Assembly: GCF_004000825.1 (NCBI RefSeq)
Contig: NZ_BILZ01000002.1
Location: forward strand, 124,001-188,000
DNA: 64,000 bases
Direction: 5' to 3'
Source of the DNA: Paenibacillus kobensis NBRC 15729
GTDB taxonomy: Bacteria; Bacillota; Bacilli; Paenibacillales; Paenibacillaceae
Part shown: positions 38,286 through 47,994 of the stretch, piece by piece
Position numbering within the stretch: position 1 is the stretch's first letter
How the letters are laid out: the number at the start of each line of letters is the position of its first letter
The notes under the pieces: model-generated
Database searches by the model: none
Seen by the model: only the letters and a program-made list of their open reading frames with translations
Told to the model about the DNA's origin: nothing
Translations under genes and position numbers: made by a program

Positions 38286-39221
38286 TTACGAAGCGACCGG
38301 TGCTTTCGCCGTCTTGCCCGGCTTTTGTTTGTCACCGCGCAGAATCAGCCACAACGGGCTTGCGATACAGACGGACGAATAGGCACCGCTCGCAAGACCA
38401 ATAATTTTCGCGAGTGCGAACAGTTTGATCGATTCGCTGCCGAACAAATACAAGCTTACTGCAACAATCAATACCGTTAGAACCGTATAGATGTTACGTG
38501 CCATCGTTTGCCACAGACTCGCATTGACCAGCTCGGCCAATTGCTCCTTGTTCTTCTGCTTGCTGAAGCGAAGGTTCTCGCGGATACGGTCGAAGATAAC
38601 GATTTTGTCATTGATCGAATAACCGATCGTCGTCAATACCGCCGCAATGAACGGCAGATTCACTTCGAGTCGGAAGATCGAGAACAGCGCGATGACGACG
38701 AATGCGTCGTACAGAATCGCAATGTTAGCCGCAAGCGCGAACCGCCATTCGAAACGGATCATGACATAAATCATAATCGCGATACTCGCGATTATAATTG
38801 CGTAGATTGTCTTCACGCCGAGCTCTTGCGCCATATCCGGCGATACGACGTTTACCTCTTCCGACACTTGGTCGCCGTATTGCGTTTTGAACGATTTTGT
38901 AATTTCGGATACTTTAGCCTGCTCAAGCACTTCATCGAACCGAACGGATACGCGCTGGTTGCTTGCGCCGCCGAGTGTCAGTTCAATGTCGCTGTAACCA
39001 AGCTTGCCGAGTGCGTCCGCCGCTTGCTCTTTCGTAATCGGCGCGCCGACTTCGATATCCATGTGCGTACCCGCCTTGAAGTCAACGCCGAGATTCATAT
39101 GGAATACGAGCAGCGATACGATGCCCAGTATGACAAGAATGAGCGAAGCGCCGAAAAACTTCTTCTGGTGCTTAATAAAATCAAAGCGGATTTTCGTATG
39201 GTACTGTTCGTTATAGTGCAC
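38286..39221 (-). CDS. secF: Protein translocase subunit SecF
   Basis: SecF works with SecD to help protein export, using the proton gradient. The 311-residue protein has one N-terminal helix, an external domain, and five C-terminal helices with the family motif NDKIVIFDRIRENL. The start is GTG behind AAGGAGGCGGAG. It overlaps secD by 11 bases. In B. subtilis the two are fused into SecDF. Confidence 0.94.
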   Translation of the reverse strand: MHYNEQYHTKIRFDFIKHQKKFFGASLILVILGIVSLLVFHMNLGVDFKAGTHMDIEVGAPITKEQAADALGKLGYSDIELTLGGASNQRVSVRFDEVLEQAKVSEITKSFKTQYGDQVSEEVNVVSPDMAQELGVKTIYAIIIASIAIMIYVMIRFEWRFALAANIAILYDAFVVIALFSIFRLEVNLPFIAAVLTTIGYSINDKIVIFDRIRENLRFSKQKNKEQLAELVNASLWQTMARNIYTVLTVLIVAVSLYLFGSESIKLFALAKIIGLASGAYSSVCIASPLWLILRGDKQKPGKTAKAPVAS

Positions 39222-40446
39222 GGATCTCCGCCTCCTTCACGCCATAATAGCTCGGTTTCTTAAACAAATTGCTCCGAATGAGCAAATGAATAAGGAAACG
39301 GGAGAAGAAAATGTTCGTAAGAATACTGACGAGAATACTGAAGATCATCGTCAGCGCAAAACCGCGGATTGCTCCGTTGCCGATGACATACAGAACAACG
39401 CTGGCGATAATGTTCGTAATGTTAGCGTCCATAATCGTACGAAGCGAGTTCTTCGAACCTGCCTTCAGCGAGGACAGCAAGCTCTTGCCGCTGCGAATCT
39501 CTTCCTTGATCCGTTCGTACATAATGATGTTCGCGTCAACCGCCATACCGACACCCAGTACGAATGCTGCGATGCCAGGCAAAGTGAGCGTAGCATTCAT
39601 CAGCTTGAATACGAGCAGCAGCAGCCATACGTAGGATACGACCGTAATGCCCGCAACAACGCCCGGAATGCGGAACAGTGCAATAAGTAGAACGAGAATG
39701 ATGCCGGAGCCGATCAGACCTGCTTCTACCGTTTGGTGAAGCGATTGCTGGCCGAGCTTCGCGCCGACGCTTTGCGTATACTTCTCCGTCAGCTTCAGCG
39801 GAAGCGCCCCGAGGTTGATCGTATCCTTGAGGTTTGTCGCTTCTTCAGAAGTATAGCTGCCGCTAATTTGCGCCGTACCGCCGCTGATTGGGTAGTTAAC
39901 CATCGGTGAGGACAGCAGTGTTTCATCGAGGTAGATCGACATTGTCTTGCCTGTCAGCTTCGTCGTTACGTCCTCGAACTTTTTTGCATCTTTCAGCTTA
40001 ATTGTAATAATCGGATTGCCGAATTCGTCACGCTGCAAGCCTGCACCGTTTTGCACGAAATCCGTACCGTTCAGTACGACGTTGCCGTCAGGATCGCGGA
40101 ACGTCAGATTGACTGGCTTCTTGAGCATGTCGCGCACTTGATCTTCGTTCTCTACGCCGGCGAGCTTGATCCGAATTCGGTTGCTGCCCTCCGTCGTGAT
40201 TTCCGGCTCGGCGATGCCCTGCGCGTCGATCCGTTTCTCCAAGCTTTTGCTCGTTTCCTTCAAAGAGGAAGGCGTCACTTTCTCTCCGCCTTCAAGCGGC
40301 GAAGCTTCGTACAGAACTTCGAAACCGCCCTTCAAATCCAATCCTAGCCTGATGTCTTTGACCAATCCCGGGGTGGTCCAAGCGAATACGCCGGCCATAA
40401 TGACGATAATACCCAGGAAGGCTATTAACCTGCTGCTCCCTTTCAT
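39211..40446 (-). CDS. secD: Protein translocase subunit SecD
   Basis: The 411-residue SecD has one N-terminal helix (about 7-24), the DIRLGLDLKGG motif, an external domain that is shorter than in E. coli, and the five C-terminal helices with GMAVDANIIMYERIKEE. AAGGGGGATC precedes the ATG. Together with secF it forms a two-gene operon with its own promoter. Confidence 0.95.
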   Translation of the reverse strand: MKGSSRLIAFLGIIVIMAGVFAWTTPGLVKDIRLGLDLKGGFEVLYEASPLEGGEKVTPSSLKETSKSLEKRIDAQGIAEPEITTEGSNRIRIKLAGVENEDQVRDMLKKPVNLTFRDPDGNVVLNGTDFVQNGAGLQRDEFGNPIITIKLKDAKKFEDVTTKLTGKTMSIYLDETLLSSPMVNYPISGGTAQISGSYTSEEATNLKDTINLGALPLKLTEKYTQSVGAKLGQQSLHQTVEAGLIGSGIILVLLIALFRIPGVVAGITVVSYVWLLLLVFKLMNATLTLPGIAAFVLGVGMAVDANIIMYERIKEEIRSGKSLLSSLKAGSKNSLRTIMDANITNIIASVVLYVIGNGAIRGFALTMIFSILVSILTNIFFSRFLIHLLIRSNLFKKPSYYGVKEAEIRAL

Positions 40447-40481
40447 AAACCGATGATCCCCCTTATATTCACAATAGTCCT

Positions 40482-40510
40482 ATTATACCGAGTGGGCAAA
40501 ATGCAGTCAA
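40482..40510 (-). promoter_or_regulatory. Sigma-A promoter of secD-secF
   Basis: TTGACT (40505-40510), 17 bases, TATAAT (40482-40487) on the - strand. The -35 box directly abuts the T-run of the comN terminator. Confidence 0.85.
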
Positions 40511-40540
40511 AAAAAACGCCGTTTCTTATCAGAAACGGCT
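40509..40540 (-). terminator. Rho-independent terminator overlapping the comN stop
   Basis: GCCGTTTCT and AGAAACGGC form a perfect stem whose four-base loop contains the comN stop codon; eight T residues follow. Confidence 0.85.
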
Positions 40541-40768
40541 TCCCCGATACGCATCCAACGTCATCTGATTCATGAAAGTCGTCACTTTAAGAGACAAAAT
40601 GTCGTTCACGATCGCATGCAGCGCCGGTTGTCCGTTTTTCTGATATTTGCTGCTTACGCAGGACCAAATCTCTTCCGCCTCGACATGCTCGTAACCGATT
40701 AGCCGGAATTCTTCAGCCTTGCTTTCGCACAGCGATTGCACCACTCGTTCAAGCTCTTCATCCATCAT
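40529..40768 (-). CDS. comN: ComN-like post-transcriptional regulator
   Basis: The product (about 79 residues, MMDEELERVVQSLC..., AEEFRLIGYEHVEAEEIW) matches the ComN (YrzD) family. In B. subtilis ComN controls comEA mRNA localisation and competence. The ATG at 40768 has AAAGGAAGTG upstream; a GTG at 40777 overlaps that site and is less likely. The position next to secDF and spoVB is the same as in B. subtilis. Confidence 0.85.
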   Translation of the reverse strand: MMDEELERVVQSLCESKAEEFRLIGYEHVEAEEIWSCVSSKYQKNGQPALHAIVNDILSLKVTTFMNQMTLDAYRGSRF

Positions 40769-40970
40769 CGCCCGCACTTCCTTTCCATTGCCAACCTTAC
40801 AAGCATGCTATGGGCAACATAACCTTTATTCGCTCTGACAATGTCGAATTCCTTCCGGCAAATTTTGAAAAAACGATTTCAACTTCCCTGCTTCACATTG
40901 GACATGCGCCATCACTTGTCCGCATATGGATGGGTATATAGGAGCTTGTTCACGAAGAGAGGGAATAACT

Positions 40971-42551
40971 GTGACGAAACAATCGTTTATGAAAGGCGCG
41001 ATGATACTGCTGATTGCCGGCATCGTTAACCGGCTGCTCGGTTTCGTTCCGAGAATTGCGCTTCCGCGCATTATCGGGGCGGAAGGCGTCGGCATTTACC
41101 AGCTTGGATATCCGTTTCTGTCCGTCATGCTTACGATCGTAATTGGAGGCATACCTCTTGCCGTGTCCAAATGGATTGCCGAAGCCGAATCGCTCGGCGA
41201 TACGCGCAGAGTCAAGCATATATTCAGAGCGGCCATGACACTCACTCTCTCGCTCTCCTTAGGACTGACAGCGCTCCTCGTTCTGTTCGCGCCGATGATA
41301 TCGAGTCGTATTCTGCCCGATGCCCGCGTTTATCAAACGTTCTTATGTATGACGCCGCTGGTCCTCATCATCGGCATTTCGTCCGTCTACCGCGCATATT
41401 TCCAAGGGAAACAAAATATGATACCGACCGCCGCTTCGCAAGTGACAGAAACGGTTATCCGTATCGTATTTCAGCTTATGCTTGCGGGATTGCTGCTCCC
41501 CTATGGCTTGGAATGGGCCGCCGCCGGCGCGATGCTCGGAACGGTTGCCGGTGAAATCGCCGGCCTCGGCGTAACCCTTTACCATTACTACAAAGACCGC
41601 CGAAGGAATGCCGAACATGAGCCCGAGCTTCCTTCCGAGCCTCCGCTGCCTTATTCGAAACGGCCAGCCCGTATACCCGTAACCCGCCGTCTGCTGCGGC
41701 TGTCTATCCCGGTAACAGGAAGCCGGCTGGTTGGGTCGATGTCCTATTTGCTCGAAACGATATTTACGAACCGGAGCCTCGCGGCGGCTGGCGTTGCTGT
41801 CGGAGTGGCGACTTCCCAATATGGAGCGCTGCAAGGGATGATCATTCCGCTTGTGTTGCTCCCGTCTGCGCTGACGTACTCGCTGTCGGTATCGCTTATT
41901 CCTTCATTGTCAGAAGCGGCAGCACGCGGTGACTGGCCGCTGATTCAGAAGCGAATGCATCAATCTCTTCGTCTTTCGCTCGTTACCGGAGCCCCATTCG
42001 TAGTCGTCATGACACTGTTCGCCGAGCCGCTGTGCCGCCTTATTTATAATCATGCCGACATCGCGCCTTTGCTTCGGCTTATCGCTCCTTTCGGTCTGTT
42101 TATCTATTTGCAAGGCCCGTTCCAAGCGGCACTTCAGGCGCTCGATAAGCCCGGTACCGCCCTTATGAACACATTCATTGGCGCTATTATTAAGCTCATT
42201 CTTATTTTGCAACTGGCCTCAAATCCTAAACTTGGCATTTACGGCGCCGCTATTGCGATTTGCATCAACATCGTCATCGTCACCGGCTTGCATAGCTGGA
42301 GCGTTGCCCGGTTCATCGGCTACCGGATCAAAATGCTCGACATCGTTAAAGTCGGGGCCGCGATGGTCATTATGAGCGCATTCGCGCTATGGTTGATGAA
42401 AGGCGCATGGCTACCGCATGAAGCGCTTAATCTAACGGCCGCTACCATAGGCGGTGTATTGCTTTATACCGTTATTATGGTTGCAACCGGAATCGTCGAC
42501 CGCTCCGATATGATCCGATTGCCGGTCATCGGCAAATTGTTCAAGACGTAA
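40971..42551 (+). CDS. spoVB: Stage V sporulation protein B (MVF/MurJ-like flippase family)
   Basis: SpoVB is a polysaccharide/lipid flippase-like protein needed for the spore cortex. The protein (about 526 residues) has about 14 hydrophobic helices of the MOP superfamily, starting with MKGAMILLIAGIVNRLLGFV-type sequence (ILLIAGIVNRLLGFVPRI) and the family's GAEGVGIYQLGYPF. The GTG at 40971 has GAGAGGG at good spacing. It is convergent with the DUF421 gene, with only three bases between the stops. Confidence 0.9.
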   Translation: MTKQSFMKGAMILLIAGIVNRLLGFVPRIALPRIIGAEGVGIYQLGYPFLSVMLTIVIGGIPLAVSKWIAEAESLGDTRRVKHIFRAAMTLTLSLSLGLTALLVLFAPMISSRILPDARVYQTFLCMTPLVLIIGISSVYRAYFQGKQNMIPTAASQVTETVIRIVFQLMLAGLLLPYGLEWAAAGAMLGTVAGEIAGLGVTLYHYYKDRRRNAEHEPELPSEPPLPYSKRPARIPVTRRLLRLSIPVTGSRLVGSMSYLLETIFTNRSLAAAGVAVGVATSQYGALQGMIIPLVLLPSALTYSLSVSLIPSLSEAAARGDWPLIQKRMHQSLRLSLVTGAPFVVVMTLFAEPLCRLIYNHADIAPLLRLIAPFGLFIYLQGPFQAALQALDKPGTALMNTFIGAIIKLILILQLASNPKLGIYGAAIAICINIVIVTGLHSWSVARFIGYRIKMLDIVKVGAAMVIMSAFALWLMKGAWLPHEALNLTAATIGGVLLYTVIMVATGIVDRSDMIRLPVIGKLFKT

Positions 42552-42554
42552 AGG

Positions 42555-43352
42555 TTATCTTTTTTTGCGGTTCGCATCGACAAACCATCTTCCCCGATGA
42601 TCGATCGTACAGAAGAACACATCCTTGAAATCGGTAACGCCATGCAGTTGAAGCTCATTTTTGAGCCAAAATCTGGTTTTCTCCAGCTTCTTTAAATTTT
42701 CATCCTGTACTTTGCCATCCATAATGAGCGGGACAGGAAGCATTTCGAACCGGTACCGCTTCGGGAACAGCTCGGATTTCTTCTCCTCTTCTTCTTTGTA
42801 CACCGTACCTAGCGAGGATGCGGTTTCGAATTTCGAAAGCCGTTCATTCAGCCATTCAGAGGACCCTGGCCGCTCTTCCGTTGTCCGTTGTTCTTTCTCT
42901 TTCTTGATAACGGACAGCTTGCCGCTTGTCTCCAATATTGCGAACTCAACATCGCCGACTGTACTGACGCCGTTCTCCCGCAGCTGCAGCATAAGATCAT
43001 CCAAATTATAGCGACCCTTGGTCATGATCTTTCGGTTCAATTGTCCGTTCTGAACAATGATGCTCGGCTTGCCGTCGAATAAAAGCCGCACCTTCCGGTT
43101 TTTCATCGCGATGAACGAAATGATGATCTGAATAATCATCAGCAGCGCCATCGGAAATATGCCATGCCACATCGACCGGCTCGTATCCTCGATGACGATG
43201 ACCGCGATTTCCGCGATCATGAACGAAATGACTAAATCCAGAACCGACATTTTGCCAATTTCCCTTTTGCCCATTAAGCGCATTACCAGGAAGACGACGA
43301 AGTATATCAGAACCGTTCGAATAAACAAACTTCCGAACTCTGCTGCCTCCAC
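42555..43352 (-). CDS. yrbG: DUF421 domain membrane protein (YrbG-like)
   Basis: The 265-residue protein has three N-terminal helices (IRTVLIYFVVFLVMRLMGKREIG is the family start; here IYFVVFLVMRLMGKREIG) and a C-terminal cytoplasmic DUF421 part with KPSIIVQNGQLN and RYNLDDLMLQLRENGV. DUF421 proteins (YetF/YrbG) are linked to spore germinant or membrane functions, with no settled biochemistry. The GTG at 43352 has GAGGAGG nine bases upstream, so the ATG at 43370 is rejected. It is divergent from the TIGR04086-type gene. Confidence 0.87.
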   Translation of the reverse strand: MEAAEFGSLFIRTVLIYFVVFLVMRLMGKREIGKMSVLDLVISFMIAEIAVIVIEDTSRSMWHGIFPMALLMIIQIIISFIAMKNRKVRLLFDGKPSIIVQNGQLNRKIMTKGRYNLDDLMLQLRENGVSTVGDVEFAILETSGKLSVIKKEKEQRTTEERPGSSEWLNERLSKFETASSLGTVYKEEEEKKSELFPKRYRFEMLPVPLIMDGKVQDENLKKLEKTRFWLKNELQLHGVTDFKDVFFCTIDHRGRWFVDANRKKR

Positions 43353-43536
43353 GCCTAACGACCTCCTCATCCTGCGTCCGTCTTGTACACGGTATTGTCA
43401 CCTATGCCACTTGTGGTCATGCGACGGAATCGTTTCGAATTATTGGCATGCTTGTACTAAATGAACTTCTCCCGCCATAAAGTGAAAGTAAGTCCAATTA
43501 TCGATCCGTATGATGGATAAAGGAGGCTCATTGGTC

Positions 43537-43926
43537 GTGAATCCAATAAAAAATGTATCGAAGGTTAGCGTCTCTTCACCAACGCTTGCCGGCGCAATGA
43601 CAGCTTGCATTTGGCTTGCGGCGGGCGCGCTGCTGCTTTCGTTGTTCCTCCGATTCGGAAGCATGCAAGAATCATCTCTTCCGATGTATGCACTGGCCGT
43701 ACATGGCTGCTCGTCATTCGCCGGAGGCTTTTCTTCAGGCAAACGATCCGGGCGTAAAGGCTGGTATTTCGGAGGCTCACTCGGCATCGTATATGCACTG
43801 CTTATCATCCTGATCGGTTTCTTATCGGTAAATGCCGGATTTTCGGCTCATACTTGGAGTTTATTAGCAATCGTCATTCCGGCTGGCGCCATTGGCGGGA
43901 TGATTGGAGTCAATCTGAAGAAGTAA
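43537..43926 (+). CDS. yrzE: TIGR04086-type four-helix membrane protein (YrzE-like)
   Basis: This is a small hydrophobic protein (about 129 residues) with four predicted helices and the family feature GGFSSGKRSGRKGWYFGGSLG (in pieces: AGGFSSGKRSG, GWYFGGSLG) between helices 2 and 3. AAAGGAGG lies upstream; GTG at 43537 or TTG at 43531 may be used. B. subtilis yrzE lies in the same position between spoVB/yrbG and yajC. Function is unknown. Confidence 0.75.
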   Translation: MNPIKNVSKVSVSSPTLAGAMTACIWLAAGALLLSLFLRFGSMQESSLPMYALAVHGCSSFAGGFSSGKRSGRKGWYFGGSLGIVYALLIILIGFLSVNAGFSAHTWSLLAIVIPAGAIGGMIGVNLKK

Positions 43927-43933
43927 GTTCGTT

Positions 43934-43964
43934 TGCGGACATCCCCCCATTTTGTGTTATACTA
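43934..43964 (+). promoter_or_regulatory. Weak promoter candidate of the PAP2 gene
   Basis: TGTTATACT gives an extended -10 (43956-43964); the best -35, TTGCGG, is 19 bases away. Confidence 0.35.
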
Positions 43965-44008
43965 ATGCAGGCGCTTGGGACATCATGTAATACATAGGGG
44001 GATCATTG

Positions 44009-44854
44009 ATGGTTTTGTTTGACAATATGGGTACCGTTGCGCTGTATACCACACTTGCTGTCATCGTGCTGGTCGCATACGGCATTGCCGGGAATCCATT
44101 TGCTGCGGGGTTCGATTATTTGAAAAATATGGTCACATCGCCGCGGTATTTGATCCACTTTGTTGCCATGCTTGCGATACTAGTGCTGAATAAGAACGAA
44201 ATGAAAATCGAACGAAACATGGATTACCACGTTAACTTCACGCATTGGTTTCATTCGCTTGAGGGCGATCTCGTGGCCAACCTGCAGCATTTGTTTCATA
44301 ACCCTGTCTTAACGACCGTGCTTTCTTTCCTATATATAGTCGTATTTCAGGCGATGCTGATTGCATCCATTTTCATTTATACGTATAAGAGCGAATCGAA
44401 ACAAATGTTCTACGCAACTTGCTATGCCATTATGATCAATTATTTTGTCGCGATCCCGTTCTTTCTGTTTTTCCCTGTGGATGAAGTATGGTCGTATGCG
44501 CCTAATGTTGATTTTCTGATGCTGGACGCATTTCCTAAATTCGAAACGCAATATCGCGCACTTTCAGGACTTAATAACTGTTTCCCAAGCTTGCATACTT
44601 CCATTTCTGTCACGGTCGCCATACTGGCTGTCCGCTCTGGCAACAAAAAGTGGGCTGCTCTGACGTGCACGATGGCAGTCGCAATCATTTTCTCGATCTT
44701 CTATCTCGGCATTCATTGGTTCATCGATATGTGCGGCGGCGTCGTACTCGGCATTCTTGCATCCACGATTGCAATTAAGCTGTCTCAGACGAACTTGCTT
44801 CGCCTGCCGGACCGGCTGACTTCACGCCCGTTCGCTCGGGAAGAGCTTAAGTAA
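44009..44854 (+). CDS. PAP2 superfamily membrane phosphatase (Aur1/IPC-synthase-like)
   Basis: The 281-residue protein has six or seven hydrophobic helices and the PAP2_3 type active-site motifs: CFPSLHTS (about 191-198, His in motif 2) and YLGIHWFIDMCGG (motif 3, His/Asp). Motif 1 KxxxxxxRP of classical PAP2 enzymes is not evident, as in the inositol-phosphorylceramide-synthase branch. It probably acts on a lipid phosphate or phosphodiester at the outer face. TAGGGGGATC precedes the ATG at 44009. It is a single gene with its own terminator. Confidence 0.82.
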   Translation: MVLFDNMGTVALYTTLAVIVLVAYGIAGNPFAAGFDYLKNMVTSPRYLIHFVAMLAILVLNKNEMKIERNMDYHVNFTHWFHSLEGDLVANLQHLFHNPVLTTVLSFLYIVVFQAMLIASIFIYTYKSESKQMFYATCYAIMINYFVAIPFFLFFPVDEVWSYAPNVDFLMLDAFPKFETQYRALSGLNNCFPSLHTSISVTVAILAVRSGNKKWAALTCTMAVAIIFSIFYLGIHWFIDMCGGVVLGILASTIAIKLSQTNLLRLPDRLTSRPFAREELK

Positions 44855-44860
44855 GGGCAA

Positions 44861-44973
44861 GAGGTGTATCTCCTTACGGTTGCTGTTGAAATCGTGTAAT
44901 TTTTGAACAACTTCACCATGGTATATTCACGATTTCAAAGGCAAACGCTCCGCTCCTACAGGAGATACACCTC
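44861..44973. repeat. Nested inverted-repeat element
   Basis: Outer arms GAGGTGTATCTCC (44861-44873) and GGAGATACACCTC (44961-44973) are perfect; inner arms TTGAAATCGTG (44886-44896) and CACGATTTCAA (44928-44938) are perfect too. The 113-base element sits just after the PAP2 stop and has no open frame. Confidence 0.75.
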
Positions 44974-44997
44974 CCGCCCTTCCTATGTAGATGTAGT

Positions 44998-45045
44998 AAA
45001 GGCCAGACCATCGTCAACTCTGACGCCGGTCTGGCCTTTATTATT
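44998..45045 (+). terminator. Rho-independent terminator of the PAP2 gene
   Basis: AAAGGCCAGACC and GGTCTGGCCTTT form a perfect 12-bp stem, followed by ATTATTTG on the + strand. Confidence 0.85.
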
Positions 45046-45085
45046 TGCAAGTTAGTTGGCGCTGCTTCATAGCTAATGCCCAGCA

Positions 45086-45290
45086 GCACTTATTTGCGGC
45101 GCATTCGCCGCCGGCAAGCAAAATAAGTGCCCTGCGGCACTTATTTGCGGCGCATTCGCCGCTGGCAAGCGAAATAAGTGCCCTGCGGCACTTATTTGCA
45201 GCGCATTCGCCGCTAGCAAGCGAAATAAGTGCCCTACGGCACTTATTTGCGGCGCATTCGCCGCTGGCAAGCGAAATAAAATGCCCAGCG
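45086..45290. repeat. Four tandem copies of a 51-bp hairpin-forming repeat
   Basis: Units start at 45086, 45137, 45188 and 45239 (the last is 52 bases). Each has the outer arms GCACTTATTT and AAATAAGTGC and an inner GCGGCG/CGCCGC hairpin, with few base differences between units. As 51 is divisible by three, open frames cross it on both strands (a 17-residue periodic peptide), but none has a ribosome-binding site. Confidence 0.85.
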
Positions 45291-45312
45291 GCACTCCGCA
45301 GCGGCCTCCAAC

Positions 45313-45348
45313 AACAAATGAACACACCTTTCGGTGTGTTCATTTGTT
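45313..45348 (-). terminator. 16-bp hairpin downstream of yajC
   Basis: AACAAATGAACACACC and GGTGTGTTCATTTGTT flank a TTTC loop. It lies 12 bases below the yajC stop; the T-run is poor (GTTGTTGG). Confidence 0.7.
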
Positions 45349-45359
45349 TGATCTGGTCA

Positions 45360-45725
45360 TTACTCTGATTTCTCGGATTTCTCCAAAGCTACTTTCTCAG
45401 CTTTTTCAGCCTTTTCAGCCGGAGCCGGTGCGCTGGCAATAACATTGCCGATCGCAGTGCGATCGAACGTCATCTTGACCGTATCGTTGACGCGAAGGAC
45501 AACCGTATCGCTGTTCAACTCCACGATCGTGCCATGCAGGCCGCCGATCGTCGAAATTTTATCGCCCTTCTTCAGTTGGCTCATCATCGAGTTACGCGTT
45601 TTCGTCTTACGCTGCTGCGGACGCAGGAGCAGGAAGTAGAATACCGCGAACATCAAAATGAATGGCAGGAGCAAGCCCCAAATGCCGCCGCCCCCGGAAG
45701 AAGCTGTGTCTGCTGCTAGATACAT
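45360..45725 (-). CDS. yajC: Preprotein translocase subunit YajC
   Basis: This is a small SecDF-associated membrane protein (121 residues): one N-terminal helix (about 16-35), the family sequence LLRPQQRKTK, then a beta domain (KGDKISTIGGLHGTIV). The C-terminus is a Lys/Glu/Ala-rich tail (EKAEKAEKVALEKSEKSE). AGAGGAGGTT precedes the ATG. It follows tgt by 15 bases. Confidence 0.95.
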   Translation of the reverse strand: MYLAADTASSGGGGIWGLLLPFILMFAVFYFLLLRPQQRKTKTRNSMMSQLKKGDKISTIGGLHGTIVELNSDTVVLRVNDTVKMTFDRTAIGNVIASAPAPAEKAEKAEKVALEKSEKSE

Positions 45726-45740
45726 GTGTTAACCTCCTCT

Positions 45741-47959
<2,219 letters not shown>

Positions 47960-47994
47960 TGTGTCCGTCCTAACTGTTCAATAGAGCCTGTCCC

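Noticed and set aside
45086-45290. Possible CRISPR array at the tandem repeats
   Set aside because: The units are contiguous with no variable spacers, so it is a minisatellite, not a CRISPR.
45041-45368. Open frames on both strands across the 51-bp repeats, with a 17-residue periodic peptide
   Set aside because: The period is divisible by three, so any stop-free frame stays open; no ribosome-binding site or conserved start is present, and the region lies between two terminators.
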